A stretch of 64,000 nucleotides of DNA from NCBI RefSeq assembly GCF_004054195.1, contig NZ_SBIW01000012.1:372001-436000 (forward strand). The letters are read 5' to 3'. This document shows positions 1 through 8,046 of this stretch, one piece after another (position 1 is the stretch's first letter; the number at the start of each line of letters is the position of its first letter). The position numbers were made by a program, and so were the translations under genes. The notes beneath the pieces are model-generated. The model had not been told where the DNA came from and did not search any database. It saw only the letters and a program-made list of their open reading frames with translations. Source of the stretch: Mucilaginibacter gilvus. GTDB taxonomy: Bacteria; Bacteroidota; Bacteroidia; Sphingobacteriales; Sphingobacteriaceae.

Positions 1-2
1 GC

Positions 3-302
3 CAATCGCTGTTATTGAACGGTGCACTGCCACTGGTTACCGGCGGCGTCTTCTGCGGTATAATGCTGTTACGCGGGCATTACGAGGTAATTGCACCATG
101 CACATTAATTTTTTACGGACTGGCCTTAGTTGCGGCAAGTAAATATACCTTTGGCGATGTAAAATGGCTGGGAATGTTTGATATTGGCCTGGGGCTGCTG
201 GCAGCCGTTTTCCCGGGATACGGGCTGTTTTTCTGGGCCTTTGGCTTTGGTGTACTGCACATTTTGTACGGTACTATTATGCACTTTAAATACGACAGGT
301 GA
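3..302 (+). CDS. Small multi-helix membrane protein of the XrtN locus, 5' end cut by window edge
   Basis: The reading frame is open to the left edge. The first possible start inside the window is a TTG at 15, but in-frame codons continue upstream, so the true start probably lies outside. The visible part is about 95 residues, almost wholly hydrophobic, with three or four membrane segments. It resembles small predicted inner-membrane proteins found beside winged-helix regulators in Bacteroidetes. Its TGA stop (300-302) overlaps the GTG start of the next gene (299-301), which points to translational coupling and one operon with the regulator. No function can be assigned; a partner or sensor for the regulator is only a guess from context. 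Confidence 0.7.
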   Translation, partial: QSLLLNGALPLVTGGVFCGIMLLRGHYEVIAPCTLIFYGLALVAASKYTFGDVKWLGMFDIGLGLLAAVFPGYGLFFWAFGFGVLHILYGTIMHFKYDR

Positions 303-601
303 AAGTTACCTTAACTAATTTTGATAAAGCTTTTGAGAACCGCATACGCCTGCAGATAATGAGCGTACTGGTAGCCAACGAGAGCTACGATTTTAATTCG
401 CTGAAGGAACTACTGGATGTTACCGACGGCAACCTGGCATCGCACCTTAAGGCACTGGAAAAAGAGGAGTACATCACCGTAAACAAATCTTTTTTGGGGC
501 GTAAGCCAAATACCCGCTACATCGCGTCGGCATTGGGTGTGCAGGCCTTTAAAAAACACCTGCAGGAACTCGAGAATTTAATAAGGCAGCAACGGGGATA
601 A
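299..601 (+). CDS. Winged-helix (MarR/ArsR-like) transcriptional regulator of the XrtN locus
   Basis: This 100-residue protein is a single winged-helix domain of the HTH_34 type. Residues 10-30 form the first helix after a short N-terminus, residues 32-65 hold the helix-turn-helix with the recognition helix around DGNLASHLKALE, and the wing follows around residues 66-85 (FLGRKPNTRY). A short C-terminal helix is likely for dimerisation. It starts at GTG, overlapping the stop of the preceding membrane protein. It lies 51 bases before the VIT-domain substrate gene, and an inverted repeat with promoter features sits in that gap, so it probably represses or tunes the XrtN substrate and itself. The family is known for DNA binding; the target is inferred. 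Confidence 0.85.
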   Translation: MKVTLTNFDKAFENRIRLQIMSVLVANESYDFNSLKELLDVTDGNLASHLKALEKEEYITVNKSFLGRKPNTRYIASALGVQAFKKHLQELENLIRQQRG

Positions 602-615
602 TTTTTTTTAAGCTA

Positions 616-640
616 TAACTTTGAAAAACAAAGTACTTTT
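616..640 (+). promoter_or_regulatory. Promoter -7 box overlapped by an ACTTTG/CAAAGT inverted repeat
   Basis: TAACTTTG at 616-623 fits the Bacteroidetes -7 consensus TAnnTTTG. The same bases begin an inverted repeat, ACTTTG (618-623), five A's, then CAAAGT (629-634). A third half-site ACTTT follows directly (635-639). A repeat placed over the -7 box, 13 bases before the substrate start, is a natural operator for the winged-helix protein encoded just upstream. No clear -33 TTTG box is seen. The match is direct; the regulator-operator pairing is inferred. Confidence 0.55.
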
Positions 641-652
641 AATAAATAAAAA

Positions 653-3163
653 ATGAAAAATATCGGCGCTTATTTACAGCAGGATAAGGTTACCACAGCA
701 GGGCTGGGGCTTATCGTTCTCTCGGCTATCATATTCGTAATAACGGGTATCTACGGCCACTCCAATGCGGCCTTTGGAGCCTTTATTGGCAATTATATAT
801 TATCGCTTGGTGTATTGGTAGCGGTTTTAGTGGTTACTATTCAAAAGCATGGCTGGCGGTATTCGCGGGGGAAAGCCGAGCACACGGTGGTGCTACTGGT
901 GCTATGGTTCATCAGCGCTTTCGCCCTCAATCGCGAAATGAATGTGTTTGATGATAGTGCCGACTGGCTAAGTATCTGGGTGGTTGTATCATCTGTGGCC
1001 TTGTTGCTGGCTATGCGTTATCAGCTGCTTAGCGGCATCCCCAAATATTTCACCTTTTTTTTACTGGGGGCGGGGCTGCTGCTTTTCGCATACTATGCCT
1101 TTTACCTGCTGCCGCTTTATGTGCTCAGCGTTATCGGCATCCTCGCCATCGGCATTTCGCTGCACACCTTTATACCGCTGTGTTTAGGTATTATCACCAC
1201 GGTTATCATTATTAAGGCCGGTAGGGAAGATAAGGCCGTGCTTTATACCGCTATAGCCGGCTTCGTGTTGCCGGTGATCGCCGCCGGGGTGTTCTTGTTT
1301 TGCTGGAACCAGCAAAGCCGGCGCATAAACCACATCATCAACCAAAACACACTAAATGAAGGTAAGCTGCCCGCCTGGATCGCCGTGAGCAGGGAGATAG
1401 ATAAATCGCCGGTAGCCGAGCGTATCCTCAAAGCCGGGCTGGTGTATCACGAGGTTTCGTCGGCAGGGAATTTCTTTTTCGGGGGGATGCCGAGCCAATC
1501 ATTCGACGAACGTAAACAGCACGACCCGCTGGTAGTACTGGCTACCCTCTTTTTTGAGAAACCCAACCTGGATGAAACCGAGCGTGTCAATATCCTGAAA
1601 GCCATGTACAACAGCCGCCACCAGGCGCAGGAAAGGCTTTGGAGCGGCGATAAGCTGCAAACGATTAGCGTTATAAGCAATGTAAAGCTATACCCTCAGT
1701 ACCGCCTGGCCTACACCGAAAAAACGCTCACTATCCGCAATAATTCGGAATCGAAATGGAGCAACCAGGAGGCCATTTACACTTTTCACTTACCCGAGGG
1801 CACAGCAGTAAGTTCGTTATCGCTATGGATAAACGGCAAGGAGGAGAAGTCGAGACTAACCACTAAGGCGAAGGCAGATTCGGCTTACAAAACCGTGGTA
1901 GGCGTTGAGCAGCGCGACCCATCTGTTGTACACTGGCAGGAAGGTAACACCATCAATGTACGCGTTTTCCCCTGCGGTACCGAAGAGAACCGCAAATTCA
2001 GGATAGGGATCACCAGCCCGCTGCGGTTGGATGGCAAACGCTTGGTTTATGAGAACGCATGGTTCGACGGCCCCTTTGCAACAACGGCCCTGGAAACGCT
2101 GCAGCTGAGCTTTAGCAGTAAGCCCACAAATTTGGATCTCCCCGCCATATTTAAGCAAACCGGCGATACCTACACCGCCGACAGGACCTACCAACCTGGC
2201 TGGAAAATTAGCTGTGATGCGCCGCCGCTGACGAACACTGCTTTCGCTTTTGCCGATACCGCTTATAAGGTAAGCAGCTACCAGCAACAGTACGAAAGTT
2301 TTACACCCACGGCGGTTTACCTGGATGTGAACAGTGCTTGGACAGCGGAAGAATTTAAAGTGGTTTACGCCAAGCTGCAAGGCTTGCCGGTATATGTGTA
2401 TTATGATAAGTTGATAAAAGTGACCGACGATAACCTGGGCAGTTTATACGAAATGCTGAGCAGCCAGAATTTTAGCCTGTTCCCACTGAACGAGATCAGG
2501 GTACCCGAAAGCGCCCTGCTGATAACCAAGAGCGGCGATACATCGCCCAACCTGAGCGATTTGGAAGGCAGTGCCTTTGCAACCGACCTTACCAATTATT
2601 TGAAAACGCCGAAGCAGATCCGCCTGTACAATATCGGCAGTCAGCTTAGTCCATATTTAAAGGCGCTAAAAGAGCTGCGGGTATTTGGCTACGCCGACGG
2701 CACAACCGAAGAATTGGCCGCCATGTTGAACAAGCACCGGTTTGTGCGCAACCAGGAGAACGACAGCACCGTGGTTATAGATAACGCCGGGCTGATGATC
2801 CAAAAAGCGCCGGGGCAGAAAATTACCGAAGCACCCGACCACCTGCTGCGTCTTTTTGCCTATAACGATATTATGAAGAAGGTGGGTGCCGATTACTTCA
2901 GGCACGATTACGTGCAACCCCAAACCATTGCCGAGGCCGAGCAGGGTTACATCGTATCGCCCGTATCCAGCATGATCGTACTGGAGACAGCAAAGGATTA
3001 CGAGCGCTTTGGCATCTATGAAAATAAGAACAGCCTGAAAAATGCTTCCATGAAATCATCCGGTGCCGTACCCGAGCCGCAAGAGTGGATGCTGATGATC
3101 CTGGCGGGGACGATAGTAGCCACCTTTATTTACAAGCGAAAGAAAGCGGTGACGCAGGTGTAG
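653..3163 (+). CDS. XrtN-system VIT-domain protein, exosortase substrate
   Basis: This 836-residue protein begins with a block of about seven or eight hydrophobic helices (residues 15-225). It continues into a large soluble part with a VIT (vault protein inter-alpha-trypsin) domain around residues 350-480, and ends in an exosortase sorting signal. The signal reads P807-E808-P809, then a hydrophobic stretch, then a basic YKRKK tail, the tripartite layout recognised by exosortases. It matches the family known as XrtN system VIT domain protein, normally the single target encoded next to exosortase N. The protein is expected in the inner membrane until XrtN cuts near the PEP motif. The start ATG follows an A-rich leader, usual for Bacteroidetes. 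The role of the VIT domain here is unknown. Confidence 0.88.
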   Translation: MKNIGAYLQQDKVTTAGLGLIVLSAIIFVITGIYGHSNAAFGAFIGNYILSLGVLVAVLVVTIQKHGWRYSRGKAEHTVVLLVLWFISAFALNREMNVFDDSADWLSIWVVVSSVALLLAMRYQLLSGIPKYFTFFLLGAGLLLFAYYAFYLLPLYVLSVIGILAIGISLHTFIPLCLGIITTVIIIKAGREDKAVLYTAIAGFVLPVIAAGVFLFCWNQQSRRINHIINQNTLNEGKLPAWIAVSREIDKSPVAERILKAGLVYHEVSSAGNFFFGGMPSQSFDERKQHDPLVVLATLFFEKPNLDETERVNILKAMYNSRHQAQERLWSGDKLQTISVISNVKLYPQYRLAYTEKTLTIRNNSESKWSNQEAIYTFHLPEGTAVSSLSLWINGKEEKSRLTTKAKADSAYKTVVGVEQRDPSVVHWQEGNTINVRVFPCGTEENRKFRIGITSPLRLDGKRLVYENAWFDGPFATTALETLQLSFSSKPTNLDLPAIFKQTGDTYTADRTYQPGWKISCDAPPLTNTAFAFADTAYKVSSYQQQYESFTPTAVYLDVNSAWTAEEFKVVYAKLQGLPVYVYYDKLIKVTDDNLGSLYEMLSSQNFSLFPLNEIRVPESALLITKSGDTSPNLSDLEGSAFATDLTNYLKTPKQIRLYNIGSQLSPYLKALKELRVFGYADGTTEELAAMLNKHRFVRNQENDSTVVIDNAGLMIQKAPGQKITEAPDHLLRLFAYNDIMKKVGADYFRHDYVQPQTIAEAEQGYIVSPVSSMIVLETAKDYERFGIYENKNSLKNASMKSSGAVPEPQEWMLMILAGTIVATFIYKRKKAVTQV

Positions 3164-3173
3164 GACAAGACGC

Positions 3174-3440
3174 TTCAAATTCCCCTCTCGAGAGGGCAAG
3201 CGCGGGTAAAGAGCGGTAGCAGGGGTGTGCTTTCCGCATGGCGAGTGAACTCACCCCGGATGCGCTCCGCTGTACCCTCTCTCCGCAAGCGGAAAGAGGG
3301 TAAAAAAGAAAAGGCAGCAAAGGCAGATTTTCAAATTCCCCTCTCGAGAGGGGGCGCGAAGGAAAGGGCGGTAGCGAGGGTGTATTCTCCGCCATGCAAA
3401 CTCACTAACACACCCCTAACCCCTCTCAAGAGGGGAACTT
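3174..3440. repeat. Intergenic repeat cluster, CCCCTCTCGAGAGGGG family (family C)
   Basis: The gap between the XrtN substrate and XrtN holds two direct copies of a unit starting CAAATTCCCCTCTCGAGAGGG and running through a GGTAGC-AGGGGTGT segment (3176-3227 and 3331-3382). A third, inverted copy is at 3408-3439 (ACACCCCTAACCCCTCTC then AAGAGGGG). Between them lies a separate hairpin at 3274-3301, arms ACCCTCTCTCCGC and GCGGAAAGAGGGT with small mismatches. The same family recurs at 31671-31885. No protein can be supported here. The hairpins could limit read-through from the substrate gene into the exosortase gene. Confidence 0.8.
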
Positions 3441-3457
3441 AAACAACAAAACCAAAA

Positions 3458-4816
3458 ATGCTAACCATCCCACTAAAAACACCCATTAAAATACCCCCGG
3501 CAGGCCTGATCGGCATGGTGTACCTGGCCCTGGCGCTATGGTTCGTTCCCGGGTATTTAATATGGAATGCCAATCTGGCGATGGGGTTATTGCTGATACC
3601 TTATATATGCCAGGCAGATAGAACACGCTACAGCCTGCGTTACCTGTTACCGGCGTTGATGACTACCGGTTTGGCCATACTGCTCCCCGTAAACACCCTG
3701 TTTTTTACGGCGATGCTGTTTGTGGTTTTATTGCTGATAGAAAACAGTATAGGCAGACTTGGTGACAGTCTGTTTTTTTTAATAATACTGATATCGCCGG
3801 TGTTTGGGCACTTTACCCGGCTGGGCGAATTCCCCGTAAGGCTTTGGCTGAGCGAACGGGTGGCAGATGTGTTAACCGCCGGAGGCATACCCGCCAGCCC
3901 GGCCGGTAACCAGATCTTGTTGGGCAATTACGAGTTCTCGGTAGATCCGGCCTGCGCCGGTTTAAATATGCTGGTGATGTCCGTATTGATAGGCTTGTTT
4001 GTATTGGCCTATTATCAAAAACAAACAGGTAAGATATTGAATTTTAAATGGTTGTTATTGCTTTGTACCGTAACCTTGGCGCTTAATGTGGTTTGCAATT
4101 TTTTCCGGATCCTGCTGTTGGTGGCGTTTAAAATTATGCCGGGCACTTTTTTGCACGATGCCGTAGGCATAGGGTGTTTGTTTGTTTATGTATTGGTCCC
4201 GCTGCTGCTGGGTATCGAGCCCTTGCTGGTCTGGTTTGGAAAAACCGCGGCTGTGAAGCCTATGCCTGAGCAAAAACAGGGGATCCGCTATCCATTTCTG
4301 CACATCGCCCTGTTGGCCGTAATGCTCTTTGTAGCGACTCATTTAGTAAAGGCGGATGCATTGGTCACCTCCAACAATACCATCCAACTGGCGGGCTATC
4401 AAAAAAAGCAGCTGGATGGCGGCATCCTGAAATTTGAAAATAGCGACGCGCTCATCTACCTAAAACCAACAGCCTTTTATGCGCCCGAGCACGACCCGAT
4501 GATCTGCTGGGTGGGCAGTGGCTATGCCTTCAAAAGCATCCGCAAAGAAACCATTGGCAAGCACGAATTGTACACCGCCACCCTCGTCAAAAATACCGAC
4601 AGGCTCTACGCCGCCTGGTGGTTTGATAACGGCAAATTAAAAACCGTAAACCAGTTTGCCTGGCGATGGGCCGCTGCCAAAAACGAGGGGCAGTTTTATT
4701 TGTTGAATGTGAACGCCTCCTCGCCCCAAAAACTAAAACAGAAAATTGAAGAATTAACCGCGTTGGATATTTTAAAAAAGAGCCCGATATATTTAAAAAA
4801 TAAAAGCAAAAATTAA
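3458..4816 (+). CDS. xrtN: Exosortase N, membrane cysteine transpeptidase-like sorting enzyme
   Basis: The 452-residue protein has an N-terminal domain of about eight membrane helices (residues 1-270) with the exosortase catalytic triad, followed by a soluble EpsI-like C-terminal region. The triad can be placed: Cys166 in the SVDPACAGLN segment, Arg217 in NFFRIL, and His233 in FLHDAVG. Exosortases cleave PEP-CTERM-like signals of exported proteins and are thought to transfer them to another acceptor. The C-terminal region (about residues 290-450, with WVGSGYAF) resembles EpsI domains fused to exosortases. Its presumed substrate is the gene just upstream, separated by a repeat-rich gap of 294 bases. 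Function as XrtN is well supported by motif and context. Confidence 0.9.
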   Translation: MLTIPLKTPIKIPPAGLIGMVYLALALWFVPGYLIWNANLAMGLLLIPYICQADRTRYSLRYLLPALMTTGLAILLPVNTLFFTAMLFVVLLLIENSIGRLGDSLFFLIILISPVFGHFTRLGEFPVRLWLSERVADVLTAGGIPASPAGNQILLGNYEFSVDPACAGLNMLVMSVLIGLFVLAYYQKQTGKILNFKWLLLLCTVTLALNVVCNFFRILLLVAFKIMPGTFLHDAVGIGCLFVYVLVPLLLGIEPLLVWFGKTAAVKPMPEQKQGIRYPFLHIALLAVMLFVATHLVKADALVTSNNTIQLAGYQKKQLDGGILKFENSDALIYLKPTAFYAPEHDPMICWVGSGYAFKSIRKETIGKHELYTATLVKNTDRLYAAWWFDNGKLKTVNQFAWRWAAAKNEGQFYLLNVNASSPQKLKQKIEELTALDILKKSPIYLKNKSKN

Positions 4817-4903
4817 CCCCAAAAAAAGCCCTAAAAGCACTAAAAACATCCCTTTTTTTTGAATATTTTAGTAAAAACACGCAAATTTTAGCAACAATAA
4901 ATC

Positions 4904-5488
4904 ATGAAAACGCTCCAAACCACCCAAATTGGCGATGCCGGCACCCACTTCAGCAGCCACATCGAAACCACACGGACCCCCATCAAACTGTCCCGTACCA
5001 TAAACTATGCCCATACCATGCGGCGGGTAAAAACCTGTATAAAAATAATAATAGCGGGGCTGTTCCTCAGCGGCATAACCGCCTTCCCCCTGGAGACCGA
5101 ACTGCACCTGCTGGCCAACCTGAGCGGCGCCGCACCCGAATATTTGCATAGTTGGATAAATGCTGTATACCAAGGAGTTAAGGTAAGCAACCAAGTCTAT
5201 CCCTTCCTTAGCTACGGCACCGATTGGCTGGCCTTCGCGCATATTATGCTGGCGGTGCTCTTCATCGGCCCGCTGCGTAACCCTGTAAAAAATATCTGGG
5301 TGATCGAGTTCGGGATGATCGCCTGCGTGGCTATATTACCGCTGGCCTTCATTATGGGCCCTATCCGCGGTATCCCCCTCTTTTGGACTTTGGTAGATTG
5401 TTCTTTCGGGGTGATTGGTATTATTCCATTGTATATCAGTTATATAGGTATAAAAAAATTACAACAGTTTAACAGCAGCGGGTTATGA
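4904..5488 (+). CDS. Conserved membrane protein of unknown function downstream of xrtN
   Basis: The 194-residue reading has a polar N-terminus and then about four hydrophobic segments: roughly residues 44-60, 108-122, 132-150 and 160-182. An internal ATG at 5018 would give a 156-residue protein starting MRRVKTC, which removes the polar leader and places a helix right at the start; either start is possible. The stop overlaps the next start by four bases (ATGA, 5485-5488), so it is translated together with the DUF2809 gene. It sits 87 bases after xrtN on the same strand and may belong to the same transcript. I do not recognise a characterised family. Confidence 0.75.
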   Translation: MKTLQTTQIGDAGTHFSSHIETTRTPIKLSRTINYAHTMRRVKTCIKIIIAGLFLSGITAFPLETELHLLANLSGAAPEYLHSWINAVYQGVKVSNQVYPFLSYGTDWLAFAHIMLAVLFIGPLRNPVKNIWVIEFGMIACVAILPLAFIMGPIRGIPLFWTLVDCSFGVIGIIPLYISYIGIKKLQQFNSSGL

Positions 5489-5886
5489 AGTTTAAGTTTG
5501 ACAAGTATTATTTCGCCCTGGCGGTGTTACTGTTTAATGTAGAAGTGCTGATAGCCGATTTTGTACACGATAGCATCATACGCCCTTATGGCGGCGATTT
5601 TTTGGTCGTGATACTGATCTATTGCACTATTAAAGCGTTCATTAAAAGCAATTTATCGGTAACAGCCATCGGCGTACTTATTTTTGCGTACGTTGTGGAA
5701 ATTACCCAATATTATCATCTCATCTATAAATTAGGTTGGGAAAACTCGGCCATTGCCCGCAATTTACTGGGTACCACCTTCAGATGGGAAGATATGCTGG
5801 CTTACACGCTGGGCATGATATTGGTAGTATTGATAGAAACCTGGCTGGCGGGTTTAAAACAGGTATCAGCAACAAAAAATGGATAA
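5485..5886 (+). CDS. DUF2809 family small membrane protein
   Basis: A 133-residue protein with four membrane helices, close to the usual DUF2809 length. The conserved features of the family are visible: an early helix with DFVHDS, a motif VVEITQYYHL in the third helix region, and the final segment with RWEDMLAYTLGMILVV. This resembles VanZ-like proteins in layout. The start overlaps the previous stop by four bases and its own stop lies eight bases inside the next gene, so the three genes form a tight operon. DUF2809 has no proven function. Confidence 0.85.
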   Translation: MKFKFDKYYFALAVLLFNVEVLIADFVHDSIIRPYGGDFLVVILIYCTIKAFIKSNLSVTAIGVLIFAYVVEITQYYHLIYKLGWENSAIARNLLGTTFRWEDMLAYTLGMILVVLIETWLAGLKQVSATKNG

Positions 5887-6652
5887 AACCCAACTGAAAT
5901 ACTTTGTGGCAGAAGGCTCTATAGTCCGCGAGATATGGAGCAAGGCCGATAATATTTTGTTTATATTCGCCGGTTCTGCTGCGGAATTTGCTCTGAATAA
6001 GGCAGTTGACTGGCTGTACTTTACCGGTCGCCTCCCGGCAGACCCACTGAGTAGGTTGTTCTCAACGGTAGCTTACGGGCGTATGATCATCTTTTCGGAA
6101 TACGATGGCGCGCTGGCGGCGATAGATAAAATAAATGCTATTCACCATGGCGTGGAGCAGGCCCGCGGCGCGCAGATCCCCGACTGGGCGTACCGGGATG
6201 TGATGTTTATGCTGATAGATTATTCGGTGCGGTCATTTGAACTGCTTGAGCGGCCACTATCTGATGAGGAAAAAGAAGAGGTGTTCGAGGTTTTCTACCG
6301 TATGGGCTTACGCATGGGCTTAAAGGATATGCCGTATAATTATCAGCACTGGCTAACCGTCCGTAAGGAACACCTCGAAGCTGATCTGATCAAAAGCGAT
6401 TTTACTATCGACTTGTTTAAACAATACAAAAAGCACTTAGGTACAGTGCGTTACCAGTTGCTTAAACAGGTGCAGCTGTTGATAGTACCCGAAGAAGCTA
6501 AGCGCCTGTTGCCTGTCGACAGCCTGTCTTACCTGCGCCCTGTTATTGGTTTTTACAAACTTAGCAGGGTGGTGGGTTTGCATGGATTACTTAAAGGGGC
6601 CATCCTTCCGCCCGCATACAAGAGCCAGATCCGCGAAATGGATGTATGGTAG
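5879..6652 (+). CDS. DUF2236 / MpaB-family oxygenase-like protein
   Basis: The 257-residue protein matches the oxygenase MpaB family (DUF2236, also called the rubber oxygenase catalytic domain), a haem-binding all-helical fold. Features seen are the RLFSTVAYGRMIIFSEYDGALAAI segment near residue 60, a conserved histidine-containing region (INAIHHGVEQARG, about residues 85-95), and PDWAYRDVMFMLIDYSV. Family members include the fungal mycophenolic acid oxygenase and latex-clearing proteins; the substrate here is unknown. It overlaps the DUF2809 gene by eight bases. Being last in this tight group after xrtN, it may modify a product of that locus, but that is conjecture. Confidence 0.8.
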   Translation: MDKTQLKYFVAEGSIVREIWSKADNILFIFAGSAAEFALNKAVDWLYFTGRLPADPLSRLFSTVAYGRMIIFSEYDGALAAIDKINAIHHGVEQARGAQIPDWAYRDVMFMLIDYSVRSFELLERPLSDEEKEEVFEVFYRMGLRMGLKDMPYNYQHWLTVRKEHLEADLIKSDFTIDLFKQYKKHLGTVRYQLLKQVQLLIVPEEAKRLLPVDSLSYLRPVIGFYKLSRVVGLHGLLKGAILPPAYKSQIREMDVW

Positions 6653-6776
6653 CTTGTTAGCCGTTTATTCATCGGGACAAAGCATCCATTAATCGGCACA
6701 GCCGGTTGTGTTCCCCCACCGTCATGATACCTTCGGATTAATAGAATATAACTTAAACTAATCAGGAGGTATTATT

Positions 6777-6881
6777 ATGAAAAGAATGAATTTCTTAAAG
6801 AGCTTATTGGTATTGCTGCTCCTTGAGTTAAATAGTACGGCAATCAGTTATTCATACCATGTACCACCCCCCGGGCCATGA
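6777..6881 (+). CDS. Possible 34-residue secreted or membrane peptide with strong Shine-Dalgarno
   Basis: An ATG at 6777 opens a 34-codon frame ending TGA at 6881. It has a perfect AGGAGGT six bases upstream, rare in Bacteroidetes where most starts have A-rich leaders. The peptide begins with basic residues (MKRMNF), has a hydrophobic core of Leu/Val (LLVLLLLEL), then a polar tail ending in YHVPPPGP. This looks like a signal or single-helix membrane peptide. It stands alone in a 566-base gap. No homologue is recognised. The ribosome site and the ordered layout support it; its small size leaves doubt. Confidence 0.45.
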   Translation: MKRMNFLKSLLVLLLLELNSTAISYSYHVPPPGP

Positions 6882-7218
6882 TGCCAATACGCGATGTGCT
6901 CAGCATAGGTTAGTTAAGATTTGCAGGTTAAATAATAAATGAAACTTAATGCAAAATAAATCGTATGTATGCATAGTAATTTGAACAGCAAAACAAGGCT
7001 AACCAATTCTTAAAAAAATAAACCTATAGCTTGTTAAATAGTTCAGTTTGAAAAGAAACCACTCCGTTTTGGGAAGGGTTTGATGGCGAAAAATAATGCC
7101 CCGAAAATAAAAATCCGCATTTAAATTGTTTAAACATGGTTTTTGTTTTCAGCACGAATTTTCGGCACTCTTTTGGATGCGCAAGTACAAATGATTTGAA
7201 TATTAATTAAAAACCAAC
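6882..7218. other. Non-coding AT-rich gap
   Basis: No open frame or RNA fold can be supported here. The stretch is AT-rich and includes GGCACTC-TTTTGG followed by TACAAATG at about 7165-7196, which only loosely resembles a promoter for the next small gene. Confidence 0.4.
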
Positions 7219-7401
7219 ATGTTAATTGAATTTTTAGGGGTGGTTTTATTATTAGCATTAATAATAATTCCCTTAATGCCCCGTAAAGCTAAACCCAAAC
7301 CTGCATCGGCATTAAAAGTAAACACCGACACACACGACGCGGAGTACGCCATTAACGCAAATGGCAAACTGGAACGAATACAATTTCACCAGCACCATTA
7401 G
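7219..7401 (+). CDS. Small single-helix membrane protein, 60 aa
   Basis: The 60-residue frame has one membrane helix at residues 3-20 followed by a basic PRKAKPKP stretch and a soluble tail with DAEYAINANGKLERIQFHQHH. The positive residues after the helix predict an outside-to-inside topology with the tail in the cytoplasm. A strong intrinsic terminator starts 36 bases after the stop, which supports a real short transcription unit. No family is recognised. Confidence 0.65.
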   Translation: MLIEFLGVVLLLALIIIPLMPRKAKPKPASALKVNTDTHDAEYAINANGKLERIQFHQHH

Positions 7402-7437
7402 AGAATAATAAATTGATTTGAAGATGAGCACAAACAA

Positions 7438-7466
7438 AGCCGCCCCGTAAAACAGGGCGGCTTTTT
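7438..7466 (+). terminator. Intrinsic terminator after the 60-aa gene
   Basis: AGCCGCCCC and GGGCGGCT form a long GC stem with a TAAAACA-type loop, followed by TTTTT. It closes the transcript of the small membrane protein. Confidence 0.9.
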
Positions 7467-8046
7467 GCATGGGTTTTTATTGCTGGTAAATAGAAAGCGC
7501 CAGTTGTGCTGTAGGGGGGTGCAGAAATAAATATTTTTTGGTTGGAAGCGAATAATTAAACTAATTAATCATATTTCCGCTTTATGGCGCTAAGTTTTAT
7601 TAACAAAATGATAAATACTTGCAGCTAAAAGTATGATATTGACAATGAAGCATTTACAAGGTACTTATATCTTATAGTTTTGATAATAGAAATAATAATT
7701 GTATTTTTCCCGTATAAATTTCTCATTATTAGTTTATTACCCCCGCCTTGTATTGCAAGGGCTAAGCGAGTAAAAAGAAATTATTATTTTTAAGTTAACT
7801 GCCCTAATTAATAACTATTAAAATTTCTTTACTGATGTACGTGAGGCTACTCTCTTTCTATGCCAGTATAATTATCACCCAGGGGCCTGTTATCTGCCCC
7901 AGGCGATCTGCACAAAATTTTAATGAGATATTTATTGGGCTATTTTCTAAATAGTGCGGGCAAAACAGGCATTTACACAGTTAAAATGTATGCGCGTTGT
8001 TTAAATGGCGGTAATAATTTGGCGGCGCGCCGATAGATTTGATAAT
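7467..8046. other. Non-coding leader region before the giant secreted protein gene
   Basis: About 580 bases without a supportable gene; strongly AT-rich in 7540-7830. TAGATTTG at 8034-8041 fits a -7 box but lies only five bases before the ATG at 8047, so it is not a convincing promoter. An ORF reading from 8005 is just an upstream extension of the giant gene. Confidence 0.5.

Noticed and set aside
3126..3442. Open frames of 71-89 codons through the intergenic gap after the XrtN substrate
   Set aside because: They run through hairpin repeats and have no protein-like composition; the repeats explain them.
8034..8041. TAGATTTG as a promoter for the giant gene
   Set aside because: It would start transcription essentially at the ATG, and the nearest TTTG is 12 bases away instead of about 19.
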